Shown one piece after another: positions 24,880-32,677 of a DNA stretch of 32,677 bases. The notes below the pieces were generated by a model. It was not told the origin of the DNA. It was given only the letters and a program-made list of their open reading frames with translations, and searched no databases. The first letter of the stretch is position 1; each line of letters begins with the position of its first letter. Both the position numbers and the translations under genes were made by a program. Source of the DNA: an uncultured Acinetobacter sp. (lineage in GTDB: Bacteria > Pseudomonadota > Gammaproteobacteria > Pseudomonadales > Moraxellaceae); NCBI RefSeq assembly GCF_943914805.1, contig NZ_CALUDM010000023.1, forward strand, positions 1 through 32,677, in the 5' to 3' direction.

Positions 24880-25854
24880 CTAATTCATCTGTTTAAGCAT
24901 ATATTTAGCGACAGCATGATTCTGATTGGTGGACAGATTTTGTAAAATACGTTTGGCTCGATTTTGCGGATTGGAAAAACGACGGCTATAACTCGGTACA
25001 CTGGTTAAACATTTTGCAACCAAAACACCTGACTCTGCATAGACATTAATTCCACTTGCACCCCGTAAACGTCCATAACCATATGCTCGTTCGGCGTTGT
25101 TACATGCGTTAATCTGATTTTGCCCTCGCCCTAAATCTTTGCGTGCAGAAGCATACAATTGCATCTGTTGAAGTTGTGGTGACAATACAACTTTCTCAGC
25201 TTGAGGTTTCTCTTTTTCTTCTTCAATCGGTGCAACGACTGGTTTCTTTTCTTCAATGACTTTTGTTGGTGGCGTTTTACTTGCGATTGTATTTTTAGAA
25301 TTATTTACATTGGTTTTTTTCTCTGCTGTCACAGCAGTCGTAACCATTTTAGCGTTCAGTTTTTTAATATCATCCAAAGACACCAGCTTAGTTTGTAAAT
25401 AAACCACTCGAGTTTCTGTATGATCTAACTTACGTTCATAAATAGGTTCAATCGATACATACCAATGCTGACCATCAGTTTGCTTACATTGATATGCCCC
25501 AATGCCTTGTTTCACACTGCTGTACGTATTTAGTAATTTTTTTGACCAAATATCTTTGACTAAGCTCATTGAGCTTTTTTGTACTTGCGAAAATTTTCCA
25601 CCTTTGGCAGCACAAAAACGACTTAAATACTGCTTAGGTAATAAAGATTGAATTTCCTTCTCACCTTGCTGAGGTCCCCAATAATAGACGTATTCTTTCG
25701 CTGAACTGTTATTGTCATTGATATTCTTTTTATCAATCACTTCTTGAGGCGAAGCGTACTGATTAAATGACTCTGAAGTTAATCCATTCATACTGGCGCA
25801 GCCATGCAAAACTAACCCCACCCCACCCAACAACAGCAATGTTTTGAAATTCAC
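24880..25854 (-). CDS. Lipoprotein of unknown function (324 aa)
   Basis: A predicted lipoprotein: the GTG start at 25854 gives a compact signal sequence ending in the lipobox LHGC with Cys19. The frame opens further upstream from a TTG at 25905, which would put 17 residues before a normal signal peptide and is unlikely. Two globular parts are joined by a charged, low-complexity linker (VEEKKPVVAPIEEEKEKPQ) around residues 200-220. The second part includes NACNNAERAYGYGRLRGASG. I do not recognise a domain. A transmembrane or surface role cannot be read from the sequence. The next gene upstream is the M13 peptidase, transcribed in the same direction; a terminator lies between them. Confidence 0.75.
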   Translation of the reverse strand: MNFKTLLLLGGVGLVLHGCASMNGLTSESFNQYASPQEVIDKKNINDNNSSAKEYVYYWGPQQGEKEIQSLLPKQYLSRFCAAKGGKFSQVQKSSMSLVKDIWSKKLLNTYSSVKQGIGAYQCKQTDGQHWYVSIEPIYERKLDHTETRVVYLQTKLVSLDDIKKLNAKMVTTAVTAEKKTNVNNSKNTIASKTPPTKVIEEKKPVVAPIEEEKEKPQAEKVVLSPQLQQMQLYASARKDLGRGQNQINACNNAERAYGYGRLRGASGINVYAESGVLVAKCLTSVPSYSRRFSNPQNRAKRILQNLSTNQNHAVAKYMLKQMN

Positions 25855-26067
25855 TTCGTAATTCTCAATTATATTTTTTAAATGAAAATATATGAAATTG
25901 ATCAAAATAACAAACTTAATCTATTGATTTTATTATCCATTTATCAAAATAAAATATCGACCACAACACACAAAACACCATAATTCGTGGTTCAATCAAA
26001 CAAAGTTAAAAATACTAAAATCTAGGTTGTGTTTTTTTAAACGATGTTAATGTTGATAAATAAAAAA

Positions 26068-26095
26068 CCGAATTTTAACCTAAGCTAAAATTCGG
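26068..26095 (-). terminator. Terminator after the M13 peptidase gene
   Basis: CCGAATTTTA (26068-26077) and TAAAATTCGG (26086-26095) form a perfect 10-bp stem with an 8-nt loop. On the minus strand a T6 run follows, ending the peptidase gene. Confidence 0.78.
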
Positions 26096-26125
26096 CAAAA
26101 AAGAATGAATCAAAAACTCAATCGA

Positions 26126-28198
26126 TTACCAGATTGTGACTCGTTTATTAGTTGGTAAATACATTTTATCGCCTTGTTTTATTTTAAAAGCATCATAAAA
26201 CGGCGCTTGATTCAGCAATGTTGCATTGCCACGAACTTTATCAGGAGAGTGTGTATCTCTTTTTATGTATTCAATTTGCAATGCATCGGTAATTTTAGAG
26301 CGCCATGCTTGTGCCCATCCTAAGTAAAAACGCTGTTCACCTGTAAAGCCATCTAAAACTGGCGCTGGTTTACCATTTAAAGACAGTTGGTACGCTTTAT
26401 AAGCAATCGCAAGTCCAGAGTTATCGGCAATATTTTCACCTAAGGTGAGTTCACCATCGACATGATAGCCTTTTACAGGCTCATAAGCACTGTACTGTTG
26501 CACTAGAACTGCTGTCTTTTCTTTAAACTTCTTACGATCTTCGTCTGTCCACCAGTTTTTCATATTGCCGACATCATCAAACTCGCTGCCTTGGTCATCA
26601 AAACCATGACTGATTTCATGACCAATAATCGCACCGATTGCCCCGTAGTTCGTAGCATCATCCGCATCCATGTCAAAAAATGGCGGTTGTAAAATTGCTG
26701 CAGGGAAAACGATTTCGTTTAAAGCTGCATTGTAATATGCGTTGATGGTTTGAGGTGTCATCCCCCATTCCTCACGATCCACAGGTTTACCCAACTTATT
26801 CAACTCATATTGATATTCAAACTCACGTGAACGGATCACATTACCAATCAAATCATTATTCTTAATTTCTAAACCCGAATAATCTCGCCATTTATTCGGA
26901 TAGCCGATTTTTACAGCAAAACTTGCTAATTTCTTCTGTGCCTCAACTTTCGTTGTTGGGCTCATCCAATCTAAGTCATCAATACTTTGTTGATACGCTT
27001 TCATTAAGTTTTGAACCAGTTGTTCCATGCGTTGTTTTTTCTCTGCAGAGAAATACTTTTTCACATAAATCTGACCTAAACTTTCACCTAAAGTGCCATC
27101 AACAAGCTGTACTCCACGCTTCCAACGTGGTTTTTGTTCTTTAACTTCTCTCAGCTGATAACTATAAAAATTAAAGCTATTATCCACAAAAGCTTTGCTG
27201 AGCAATGGTGAAAAATCACTGACTAAGTGAAATTTATAATAGGCTTTCCATGTATCCAAAGTGTTGTTTTCTACAATTGGACTCAGTGCTTTAAAATAAC
27301 TCGGCTGAACCACTTGAATGGTTTGAATCTTGTCAGTTAAACCTAAGCCTTGTAGATAGGCTTTCCAATCGATTTTTGGACTGAGTTTGGCTAAATCTTG
27401 TGTTTTATAAATATTATAGAGTTTCTGCACATCACGATTTTGTACATTGCTCCATTGTGCTTTTGCGATTTGAGTTTCTAATTTTAAAATATCTTTGGCG
27501 TGTTGTGCTGCCTGTTTATCACCTGACATTGTGAGTGTCTTTTCAATATAAGCGACATATTGCGAACGGATTTTTTTGAATTTGGCATCATCTTTTAAGT
27601 AATAATCACGATCTGGAAGACCTAAGCCACTTTGCCCAAGTACAGCACGCATTTGCGTAGAGTCTTTCATATCTTGTTCAATACCAACACCAAATGGGCT
27701 GGTTACACCGATTCTAGAAAAATGAGCATCCAGTTGTGCCAATTGCTGTTTATTTTTGATTGCATTAACTTTGTCTATTTCAGTTTGGATCGGTTGAATA
27801 CCCAATGCATCGATACTTTTTTCATCCATAAAGTTAGCATATAAGCTTGCTACTTTTTGTTCAGCACTTCCATCTGCCGATTTTTGTTTTGATAACTCAT
27901 CTACAATATCATGTAGCTGATTTACTGATGCTTCATGCAAAATATCAAATGTTCCCCAACGTGATTTATCAGCAGGAATTGCTGTATTTTTCAACCACAA
28001 TCCATTCACATGGTCATAAAAATCATCTTTTTCACTGATACTTGAGTCAAAATATTGTTTTTCTATACCTGATTTTTTTTGCCCTTGTTCTACTGTAGAT
28101 GCAGCTTGTACTGGCTGTATTGCTGTTCCTGTCCACAGTGATGCAGATGCTGACATGATGGCGGTTGCTAAAACACTTTTTATAAATCCGAGTTTCAA
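26126..28198 (-). CDS. M13 family zinc metallopeptidase, PepO-like
   Basis: A 690-aa exported neprilysin-type endopeptidase, usually a peptide-degrading enzyme of the periplasm or cell surface. It has a signal peptide (about 1-32), then the M13 N-terminal domain (KKSGIEKQYFDSSISEKDDFYDHVNG onward in outline: FDSSI, DDFYDHVNGLW). The NAYYNAALNEIVFPA substrate-binding motif, zinc motif GHEISHGFDDQG (His527, Glu528, His531) and the third ligand in GENIADNSG (Glu588) follow. It ends in TNKRVTIW, where many M13 enzymes end in CxVW; the usual Cys is absent. The start is TTG (28198-28196) with a strong GAGGA upstream; the next ATG (residue 15) would cut into the signal peptide. Confidence 0.93.
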   Translation of the reverse strand: MKLGFIKSVLATAIMSASASLWTGTAIQPVQAASTVEQGQKKSGIEKQYFDSSISEKDDFYDHVNGLWLKNTAIPADKSRWGTFDILHEASVNQLHDIVDELSKQKSADGSAEQKVASLYANFMDEKSIDALGIQPIQTEIDKVNAIKNKQQLAQLDAHFSRIGVTSPFGVGIEQDMKDSTQMRAVLGQSGLGLPDRDYYLKDDAKFKKIRSQYVAYIEKTLTMSGDKQAAQHAKDILKLETQIAKAQWSNVQNRDVQKLYNIYKTQDLAKLSPKIDWKAYLQGLGLTDKIQTIQVVQPSYFKALSPIVENNTLDTWKAYYKFHLVSDFSPLLSKAFVDNSFNFYSYQLREVKEQKPRWKRGVQLVDGTLGESLGQIYVKKYFSAEKKQRMEQLVQNLMKAYQQSIDDLDWMSPTTKVEAQKKLASFAVKIGYPNKWRDYSGLEIKNNDLIGNVIRSREFEYQYELNKLGKPVDREEWGMTPQTINAYYNAALNEIVFPAAILQPPFFDMDADDATNYGAIGAIIGHEISHGFDDQGSEFDDVGNMKNWWTDEDRKKFKEKTAVLVQQYSAYEPVKGYHVDGELTLGENIADNSGLAIAYKAYQLSLNGKPAPVLDGFTGEQRFYLGWAQAWRSKITDALQIEYIKRDTHSPDKVRGNATLLNQAPFYDAFKIKQGDKMYLPTNKRVTIW

Positions 28199-28478
28199 AG
28201 GTGTATCCTCAATTTTAATTTTTTAGAGATAAGAAATTGATTTTCAATCTTGTTCTTTCTAACAGATTTAATCTGTCGCTAAACTACGATTTTTGTAAAA
28301 TTTATTTTGAACAATCATTCAATTCTAATTCTTTCAAACCATATCTAATGACGTTCATCCCTATTACAAATAAAATGCAAATCAATCGGTTATAAATAAC
28401 AGCAAGAATTAAACCAAAGCAAGCTTAATTGTATATTTTTTAATGAAAATGGTAGTAATCTAAATCACTTAGAGAAAA

Positions 28479-29366
28479 TCATGCCAATAACCGAAGTACA
28501 TGCGCCAAACGAATATTGGCAGTATTGTGTTTATACACCGCATAAATTGGGGCAATACACGGCGTATCTGCTTTTAAATCTTTATAGACAATTTGCTTAT
28601 TCCAAAAATCACGAATAGACGCAGGTACAATAGATAAACCAATCCCTGCTGCAATCAAATTTAAACTGGAAGTCAAACGAGGGGCTTCTTGCACAATTTT
28701 GGGACTAAAACCTGCCTGATAACAACTAGCTAGAATATTATCAAATAAGTCTTGTCCTGCTAGACGTCGATACAGCACAAAATCATAAGCTTCTAAATCT
28801 AGAATATGAATTGCATCTATTTGATTTGCCAAAGGATGATTATTCGGTAAAGCAACAATGAGAGGCTCATCTAAAACATGCAAACTTGTTAGCCCAAAAC
28901 CAATCGGTGCTGGCTTCCGTAAAAAAGCAATGTCATTTTTATCATTGAGAATAGAGTCAATCAGCGAACTACTGCCATCTTCTTCTAAATGAATAGAAAC
29001 CGCAGAAAATGCTTCTCTGAAATTACGTAACAATTCAGGTAAAAAAGGATGTAAACCCACCGAATTGGTAAAGCCGATATTGATCTGCCCTTCCAAGCCC
29101 ATAGAAATATTTTGCACACGTTTTGGAATGGCTTGCGCATGTGCAAGGATGGTTAATGCTTCTTGATATAAAGCTTTACCTGCTTCCGTAACCTCAACAC
29201 CTCGTGGTAAGCGTTTTAACAAATCTGTCGATAATTCATTTTCTAAACTTTTAATCATTCTCGTGAGTGGCGGTTGTTGCATATTGAGTCGCACTGCTGC
29301 ACGAGAAATATTGCTTTCCTCTACCACTGCTACAAACGCTTTGAGTTTATGAATATCGATCATCAT
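28479..29366 (-). CDS. LysR-family transcriptional regulator
   Basis: A 295-aa LysR-type regulator. Residues 5-64 form the winged helix-turn-helix (LKAFVAVVEESNISRAAVRLNMQQPPLTRMIKSLE). After the linker helix comes the periplasmic-binding-protein-like effector domain (from about 92, INIGFTNSVG). A strong ribosome binding site (AAGGTGG) precedes the ATG. It is divergent from the chromate-transporter pair, with 118 bp between, the classic LysR layout, so it probably controls those genes and itself. The effector is unknown. The arrangement resembles BenM/CatM-like regulators in length, but nothing in the sequence shows an aromatic ligand. Confidence 0.92.
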   Translation of the reverse strand: MMIDIHKLKAFVAVVEESNISRAAVRLNMQQPPLTRMIKSLENELSTDLLKRLPRGVEVTEAGKALYQEALTILAHAQAIPKRVQNISMGLEGQINIGFTNSVGLHPFLPELLRNFREAFSAVSIHLEEDGSSSLIDSILNDKNDIAFLRKPAPIGFGLTSLHVLDEPLIVALPNNHPLANQIDAIHILDLEAYDFVLYRRLAGQDLFDNILASCYQAGFSPKIVQEAPRLTSSLNLIAAGIGLSIVPASIRDFWNKQIVYKDLKADTPCIAPIYAVYKHNTANIRLAHVLRLLA

Positions 29367-29484
29367 TCCACCTTAAGCATACTTTTTTGATATAGATAAC
29401 AGCAAAAATAGCATTTTTCATTATATCTCAACAAGCAGATAATCAAGCTCAAGCCAAGTGGAAAAGCAATTGAAAGAGGTCTAA

Positions 29485-30066
29485 ATGAATACTGAAGCAA
29501 TTTTATTGGAGCAACAACTGGAAACACCCAATTGCAAAACATTATTTTTAGGCTTTATGAAACTGGGTTTAATGGGCTTCGGTGGTGTTTTACCACTGGC
29601 ACATCGTTTGATTGTAGAAGATCAGAAATGGCTGACTTCAGAGCAATTTACCGATTTATTAGGGGTTTGTCAGATCTTACCAGGTGGTAATATTGTCAAT
29701 ATGGCAGTTGCGATTGGCTATGAATTTGCAGGACCAAAAGGTGCAATGAGTGCGGTTTTTGGTTTAATGCTTGCCCCAACTATTATTGTTATTTCACTCT
29801 ATCAGCTTTATGCAAATTTTCAGAATATTCCACTCGTACAACATATCATTCAAGGTCTAGCCGCTGCAGCAGCAGGTTTACTCTTTGCGACTGGTTTTAA
29901 AATGCTTAAACCCTTAATGAAAAGCAAATTGACCTACTTCACCATCGTATTAACCATCATTTTCATGTTGTTGATCAAATTACCTTTGATACTGACCTTA
30001 CTGATTTTAGTTGCAATCAACATGCTAGTTTTAACATATAAACAACGCCAAATGAATCAGGAGTAA
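29485..30066 (+). CDS. Chromate transporter family protein, first half
   Basis: A 193-aa membrane protein of the ChrA/CHR family, which includes chromate efflux transporters; many members have other or unknown substrates. The motif MGFGGVLPLAHRL and the conserved LPGGNIVNMAVAIG are typical of the N-terminal CHR repeat. About six hydrophobic segments are visible. GAAAGAGG precedes the ATG. The following gene encodes the second CHR domain 6 bp downstream, so the two form a short-chain ChrA pair that must work as a heterodimer. Regulated probably by the divergent LysR protein. Confidence 0.88.
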   Translation: MNTEAILLEQQLETPNCKTLFLGFMKLGLMGFGGVLPLAHRLIVEDQKWLTSEQFTDLLGVCQILPGGNIVNMAVAIGYEFAGPKGAMSAVFGLMLAPTIIVISLYQLYANFQNIPLVQHIIQGLAAAAAGLLFATGFKMLKPLMKSKLTYFTIVLTIIFMLLIKLPLILTLLILVAINMLVLTYKQRQMNQE

Positions 30067-30072
30067 AACTGC

Positions 30073-30591
30073 ATGTATATACTTTTAGCACTCACACTGG
30101 TTTTTACTCAATTGTCTTTATTGGCTTTTGGCGGCGGAAATGCGATTTTGCCTGAAATGCAACATCAGGTTGTTACTGTACATCACTGGATGAGTGTAGA
30201 ACAGTTCAGTTCAATGTTTGCAATTGCACAAGCAGCACCTGGCCCTAATATGATGATTGTTCCTTTAATCGGCTGGCATGTTGCAGGCCCAATGGGCTTA
30301 GTCGTGACTTCATTTGCAAAGTTTGGACCATCTTCAATTATCACTGTGTACGCTCTAAAGTTCTGGAATAATTTCAAAGATAATCCTCTTAGAACCATCT
30401 TTGAAAAGGCTTTAAAACCGATTACAGTTGGATTGGTATTGGTCAGTGCTTGGATTATTGCTCAAGCTTCTGCACAAAATGTGCTGTTGATTGTGATTGT
30501 TGCTTTGACCATTGGTTTAAGCTTATTTAAAAATGTACACCCAGTTTGGCTAATGGTATTTGGTGCAGGGGCTGGTGCGATATTGTTATAA
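30073..30591 (+). CDS. Chromate transporter family protein, second half
   Basis: A 172-aa membrane protein corresponding to the second CHR repeat, with LLAFGGGNAILPEMQ and AQAAPGPNMMIVPLIG as key motifs. It follows its partner by 6 bp. Its ribosome binding site (CAGGAG) overlaps the end of the first gene. The pair equals one full-length ChrA (about 390 aa) split in two. Substrate is not determined by the sequence; chromate resistance is possible but not shown. Confidence 0.88.
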   Translation: MYILLALTLVFTQLSLLAFGGGNAILPEMQHQVVTVHHWMSVEQFSSMFAIAQAAPGPNMMIVPLIGWHVAGPMGLVVTSFAKFGPSSIITVYALKFWNNFKDNPLRTIFEKALKPITVGLVLVSAWIIAQASAQNVLLIVIVALTIGLSLFKNVHPVWLMVFGAGAGAILL

Positions 30592-30785
30592 ATGAATGTA
30601 TTATCATTTCAGTTGTTCACTTTGGCACAATGCAACTTTTTATCACTTTAAGTGCTATTAAGTTGCACGTGTTTTAAAAAATTCAATAATGTTCACAATT
30701 AAAAAGTCTAGCTATTCAACAAAAATTTGCAATTTACAGACCAAACTCAACATAAGTAGGATTTAGTTGTGTAATAATTAATGAG

Positions 30786-31004
30786 ATGTTTTATAAACAA
30801 TTCGTTAATATGGAAATGGATGTGATTGAATTAATTGAACCCGTAACGCTAAAAAAAGATGATTTAGAACCGATAGAGATTGAAGCTGGTACTTTATTAA
30901 GAATCCTCATGACCAATCCATCCTCTTATCTTGTAGGAAATGAAGCAGGCGTTTCTTTTCTTATCAACTTTGACGATGAAAATGTGAAGTGGAAGAGAAT
31001 ATAA
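30786..31004 (+). CDS. Small hypothetical protein (72 aa)
   Basis: A 72-aa acidic frame with no signal peptide or transmembrane segment and no recognised domain. The pattern EMDVIELIEPVTLKKDDLEPIEIE, then TLLRILMTNPSSYLVGNE, reads like a real small protein with beta-strand character and not like a random frame. The start is unsure: ATG 30786 or ATG 30810 (MEMDVIELIEP); neither has a clear ribosome binding site. It is a single gene between chr and the diguanylate cyclase, with a weak hairpin after it (31055-31078). Confidence 0.5.
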   Translation: MFYKQFVNMEMDVIELIEPVTLKKDDLEPIEIEAGTLLRILMTNPSSYLVGNEAGVSFLINFDDENVKWKRI

Positions 31005-31054
31005 GCTCTCACTGGATACGTCTTAATATAAGCATGCTCTACTATGAATCCATA

Positions 31055-31078
31055 AAGCGTCTACGAGCTTAGGCGCTT
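31055..31078 (+). terminator. Weak hairpin after the 72-aa ORF
   Basis: AAGCGTCT (31055-31062) and AGGCGCTT (31071-31078) pair with one G-T wobble around an 8-nt loop; only a short T-run follows. Possibly a terminator. Confidence 0.4.
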
Positions 31079-31110
31079 ATTTGTCATTTAGTGTAGAGGA
31101 TGAATAAAAG

Positions 31111-31130
31111 GAAGGTTTAGAAAAACCTTC
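31111..31130 (-). terminator. Terminator overlapping the end of the diguanylate cyclase gene
   Basis: GAAGGTTT (31111-31118) and AAACCTTC (31123-31130) form a perfect 8-bp stem with a 4-nt loop. On the minus strand a T-rich tail (CCTTTTATT) follows. The stem includes part of the TGA stop (31131-31129). Confidence 0.65.
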
Positions 31131-32316
31131 AAATGGCCTTACTTAACTCAGAAAATTGTCGAACCTGATTTCGCCCACTTAACTTGGCAAAATACAGTGC
31201 TTGATCAGCCTGACGTATAATTTCTTCTTTGTTTAGCTTGTCTACTTGCTCAGATGGCAGCGAAACACCAAAACTTGCAGTGACAACGATATTTTCAAAA
31301 GTATTTAAATGAATATGATTATTTTCAATTTCTATACGGCATCGTTCCGCAATTTCAAAAGCTTGTTTCAAATCAATATTATTTAGAATAAAAATAAATT
31401 CCTCACCACCGAAACGGCCAACATAATCATCGTCTCGTATATTTTCCATCAAGATTTTTGCGACTTTTTTCAGCACTTGATCCCCAATATCATGGCCATA
31501 GGTATCATTAACACGTTTAAAGTGATCGATATCCAATAAGACAATCACATAACCTTGTTCCTGTTCATAATTCAATGTCAAAAATTCATTGATACTGCGA
31601 CGGTTATAAACCAAGGTTAATGGATCAATCTTACTCATTCTATCGATATGTTCTTCCCTATATTTCCATTGAATCAACAATATAATAAATAAAATGATGC
31701 TAATTAAAAAAATAGGAATATAAAAATACAGCATACTCGCTACCCAAAACTTATTATTATGTAAGGGTGACTCTTGCAATGCCAAACTATAAATAGGCGC
31801 ATAAGCGATTTGATCAATAGCGCTCAAATAACCACTAATCGCAATAAAAATAGCAATAGGAATCACTGCTGTATAAACTTCTCTTGGTTTAAAAAGGACT
31901 AAACCAACGGTCACTAAACTGACAAAACTGGCGACTGAAGCAAAACTAATAATACCCGTACAATATGCACCATAAATCAGAGTTATGCCCACATAACACG
32001 TTGTGAAATACGGAATATATTTTTCAACAAAGAGATTCTTACGTAACAAATGGGCAACCACAATCGCAACGAGATAGCCAATCATGGACAAACTATATGC
32101 TGTCATAAGATTTGGATAGAATTCAAGATTAATCCAAATCTGAAGATCCGGTAACCTGACACAAACCAACCACCACACAATCCACAACATAGTAATCATT
32201 GTACACAAGCTAAAAGCTAAAATACTTTTATTAACGTTACTCCAATTCATGATGACGCTGTCTTTCATGAATTTTGAATATTCGTCTTTTAGTATTCTAA
32301 GAAAATGAAGCTTCAT
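31129..32316 (-). CDS. Membrane diguanylate cyclase (GGDEF)
   Basis: Makes cyclic di-GMP from two GTP and so influences attachment, biofilm and motility. At 395 aa, it has about six to seven transmembrane helices (roughly residues 33-215) and then a GGDEF domain (about 225-390). The domain includes DPLTLVYNRRS and DIDHFKRVNDTYGHDIGD, with active-site GGEEF at 303-307. An inhibitory RxxD site (RDDD, 294-297) lies five residues before it, so the enzyme should be feedback-inhibited by its product. The N-terminal membrane region resembles a MASE-type sensor but I cannot name the subtype. No EAL domain. The start ATG at 32316 has no strong ribosome binding site; an in-frame ATG at residue 17 or 23 is possible. 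Confidence 0.9.
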   Translation of the reverse strand: MKLHFLRILKDEYSKFMKDSVIMNWSNVNKSILAFSLCTMITMLWIVWWLVCVRLPDLQIWINLEFYPNLMTAYSLSMIGYLVAIVVAHLLRKNLFVEKYIPYFTTCYVGITLIYGAYCTGIISFASVASFVSLVTVGLVLFKPREVYTAVIPIAIFIAISGYLSAIDQIAYAPIYSLALQESPLHNNKFWVASMLYFYIPIFLISIILFIILLIQWKYREEHIDRMSKIDPLTLVYNRRSINEFLTLNYEQEQGYVIVLLDIDHFKRVNDTYGHDIGDQVLKKVAKILMENIRDDDYVGRFGGEEFIFILNNIDLKQAFEIAERCRIEIENNHIHLNTFENIVVTASFGVSLPSEQVDKLNKEEIIRQADQALYFAKLSGRNQVRQFSELSKAI

Positions 32317-32677
32317 GGGAAATTACTACTCGATATATCATCTCGTGTTAACTTGGAAAACTTATTCTTTAATATCGTAGATAAAAGTGAATTTAATAAA
32401 AATAAGTCACAATGTTCATAATAAATATGACATGGTTATCATTTTATACGTTTGATTTATAGTATCTGTCAAGTTTCACCTTGGGTTTAATTATTAGCCT
32501 TTAGTATAAGTAAAGATCGATTCAAATGCTAAGTATGATTTCAATTATCAAAAAATAAATATTTTAATATTATCATTGCAATAAGTTTATAGATGAATGA
32601 AATACAATTGAGCCATCATTATAATAATCCAACCATTCACAATATTAACTTCACAATAAATTAAATATTTACAAAAT
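32317..32677. other. AT-rich intergenic end of window
   Basis: A 361-bp AT-rich stretch that should carry the diguanylate cyclase promoter at its left end. I see no gene, no clear hairpin and no RNA motif; the next gene is outside the window. Confidence 0.6.

Overview
The window is chromosomal DNA from a gamma-proteobacterium of the genus Acinetobacter, probably not resolvable to species from this alone. The reasons are an AtfA-type wax ester synthase/diacylglycerol acyltransferase that closely resembles the well-known Acinetobacter enzyme, a moderately AT-rich composition, several Acinetobacter-type secreted proteins of unknown function, and the order mreB-mreC-mreD-maf-rng beside a divergent gatCAB. 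No tRNA, rRNA, CRISPR array, integrase or transposase was seen.

Layout. 1-3.4 kb, minus strand: trmL, cysG, serS (tRNA modification, siroheme synthesis, seryl-tRNA synthesis). 3.4-8.5 kb: an RsiV-like lipoprotein, then an ABC permease/ATPase pair (YbbP/YbbA type) divergent from the GDSL esterase tesA, an arrangement also known from E. coli. 8.7-12.6 kb: thrH-type phosphatase, cysH (iron-sulfur APS reductase type), the wax ester synthase atfA, and a 57-aa small gene. 12.7-17.2 kb, minus strand: the cell-shape and maintenance cluster mreB-mreC-mreD-maf-rng. 17.3-20.6 kb, plus strand: gatC-gatA-gatB, the tRNA-dependent amidotransferase.

20.7-23.0 kb, minus strand: the accessory highlight. It is a tight, AT-rich three-gene operon encoding an adenosine deaminase-like protein, a HAM1/ITPase-like protein and a SIR2-like NADase. 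Gene content and order match the Kongming (KomA-KomB-KomC) anti-phage system, in which a deaminated deoxynucleotide (dITP) made during infection switches on NAD+ depletion. Substitutions in the deaminase and HAM1 active sites fit a nucleotide-producing enzyme and a nucleotide sensor rather than housekeeping purine enzymes. The operon sits between the gatB terminator and a decayed 64-bp copy of the end of a nearby gene, which suggests an acquired insertion.

23.2-26.0 kb: Acinetobacter-type secreted proteins and a lipoprotein of unknown function. 26.1-28.2 kb: a PepO-like M13 metallopeptidase. 28.5-30.6 kb: a LysR regulator divergent from a two-gene split chromate-type transporter. 30.8-32.3 kb: a small unknown ORF and a membrane diguanylate cyclase. 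The last 360 bp hold no recognisable gene.
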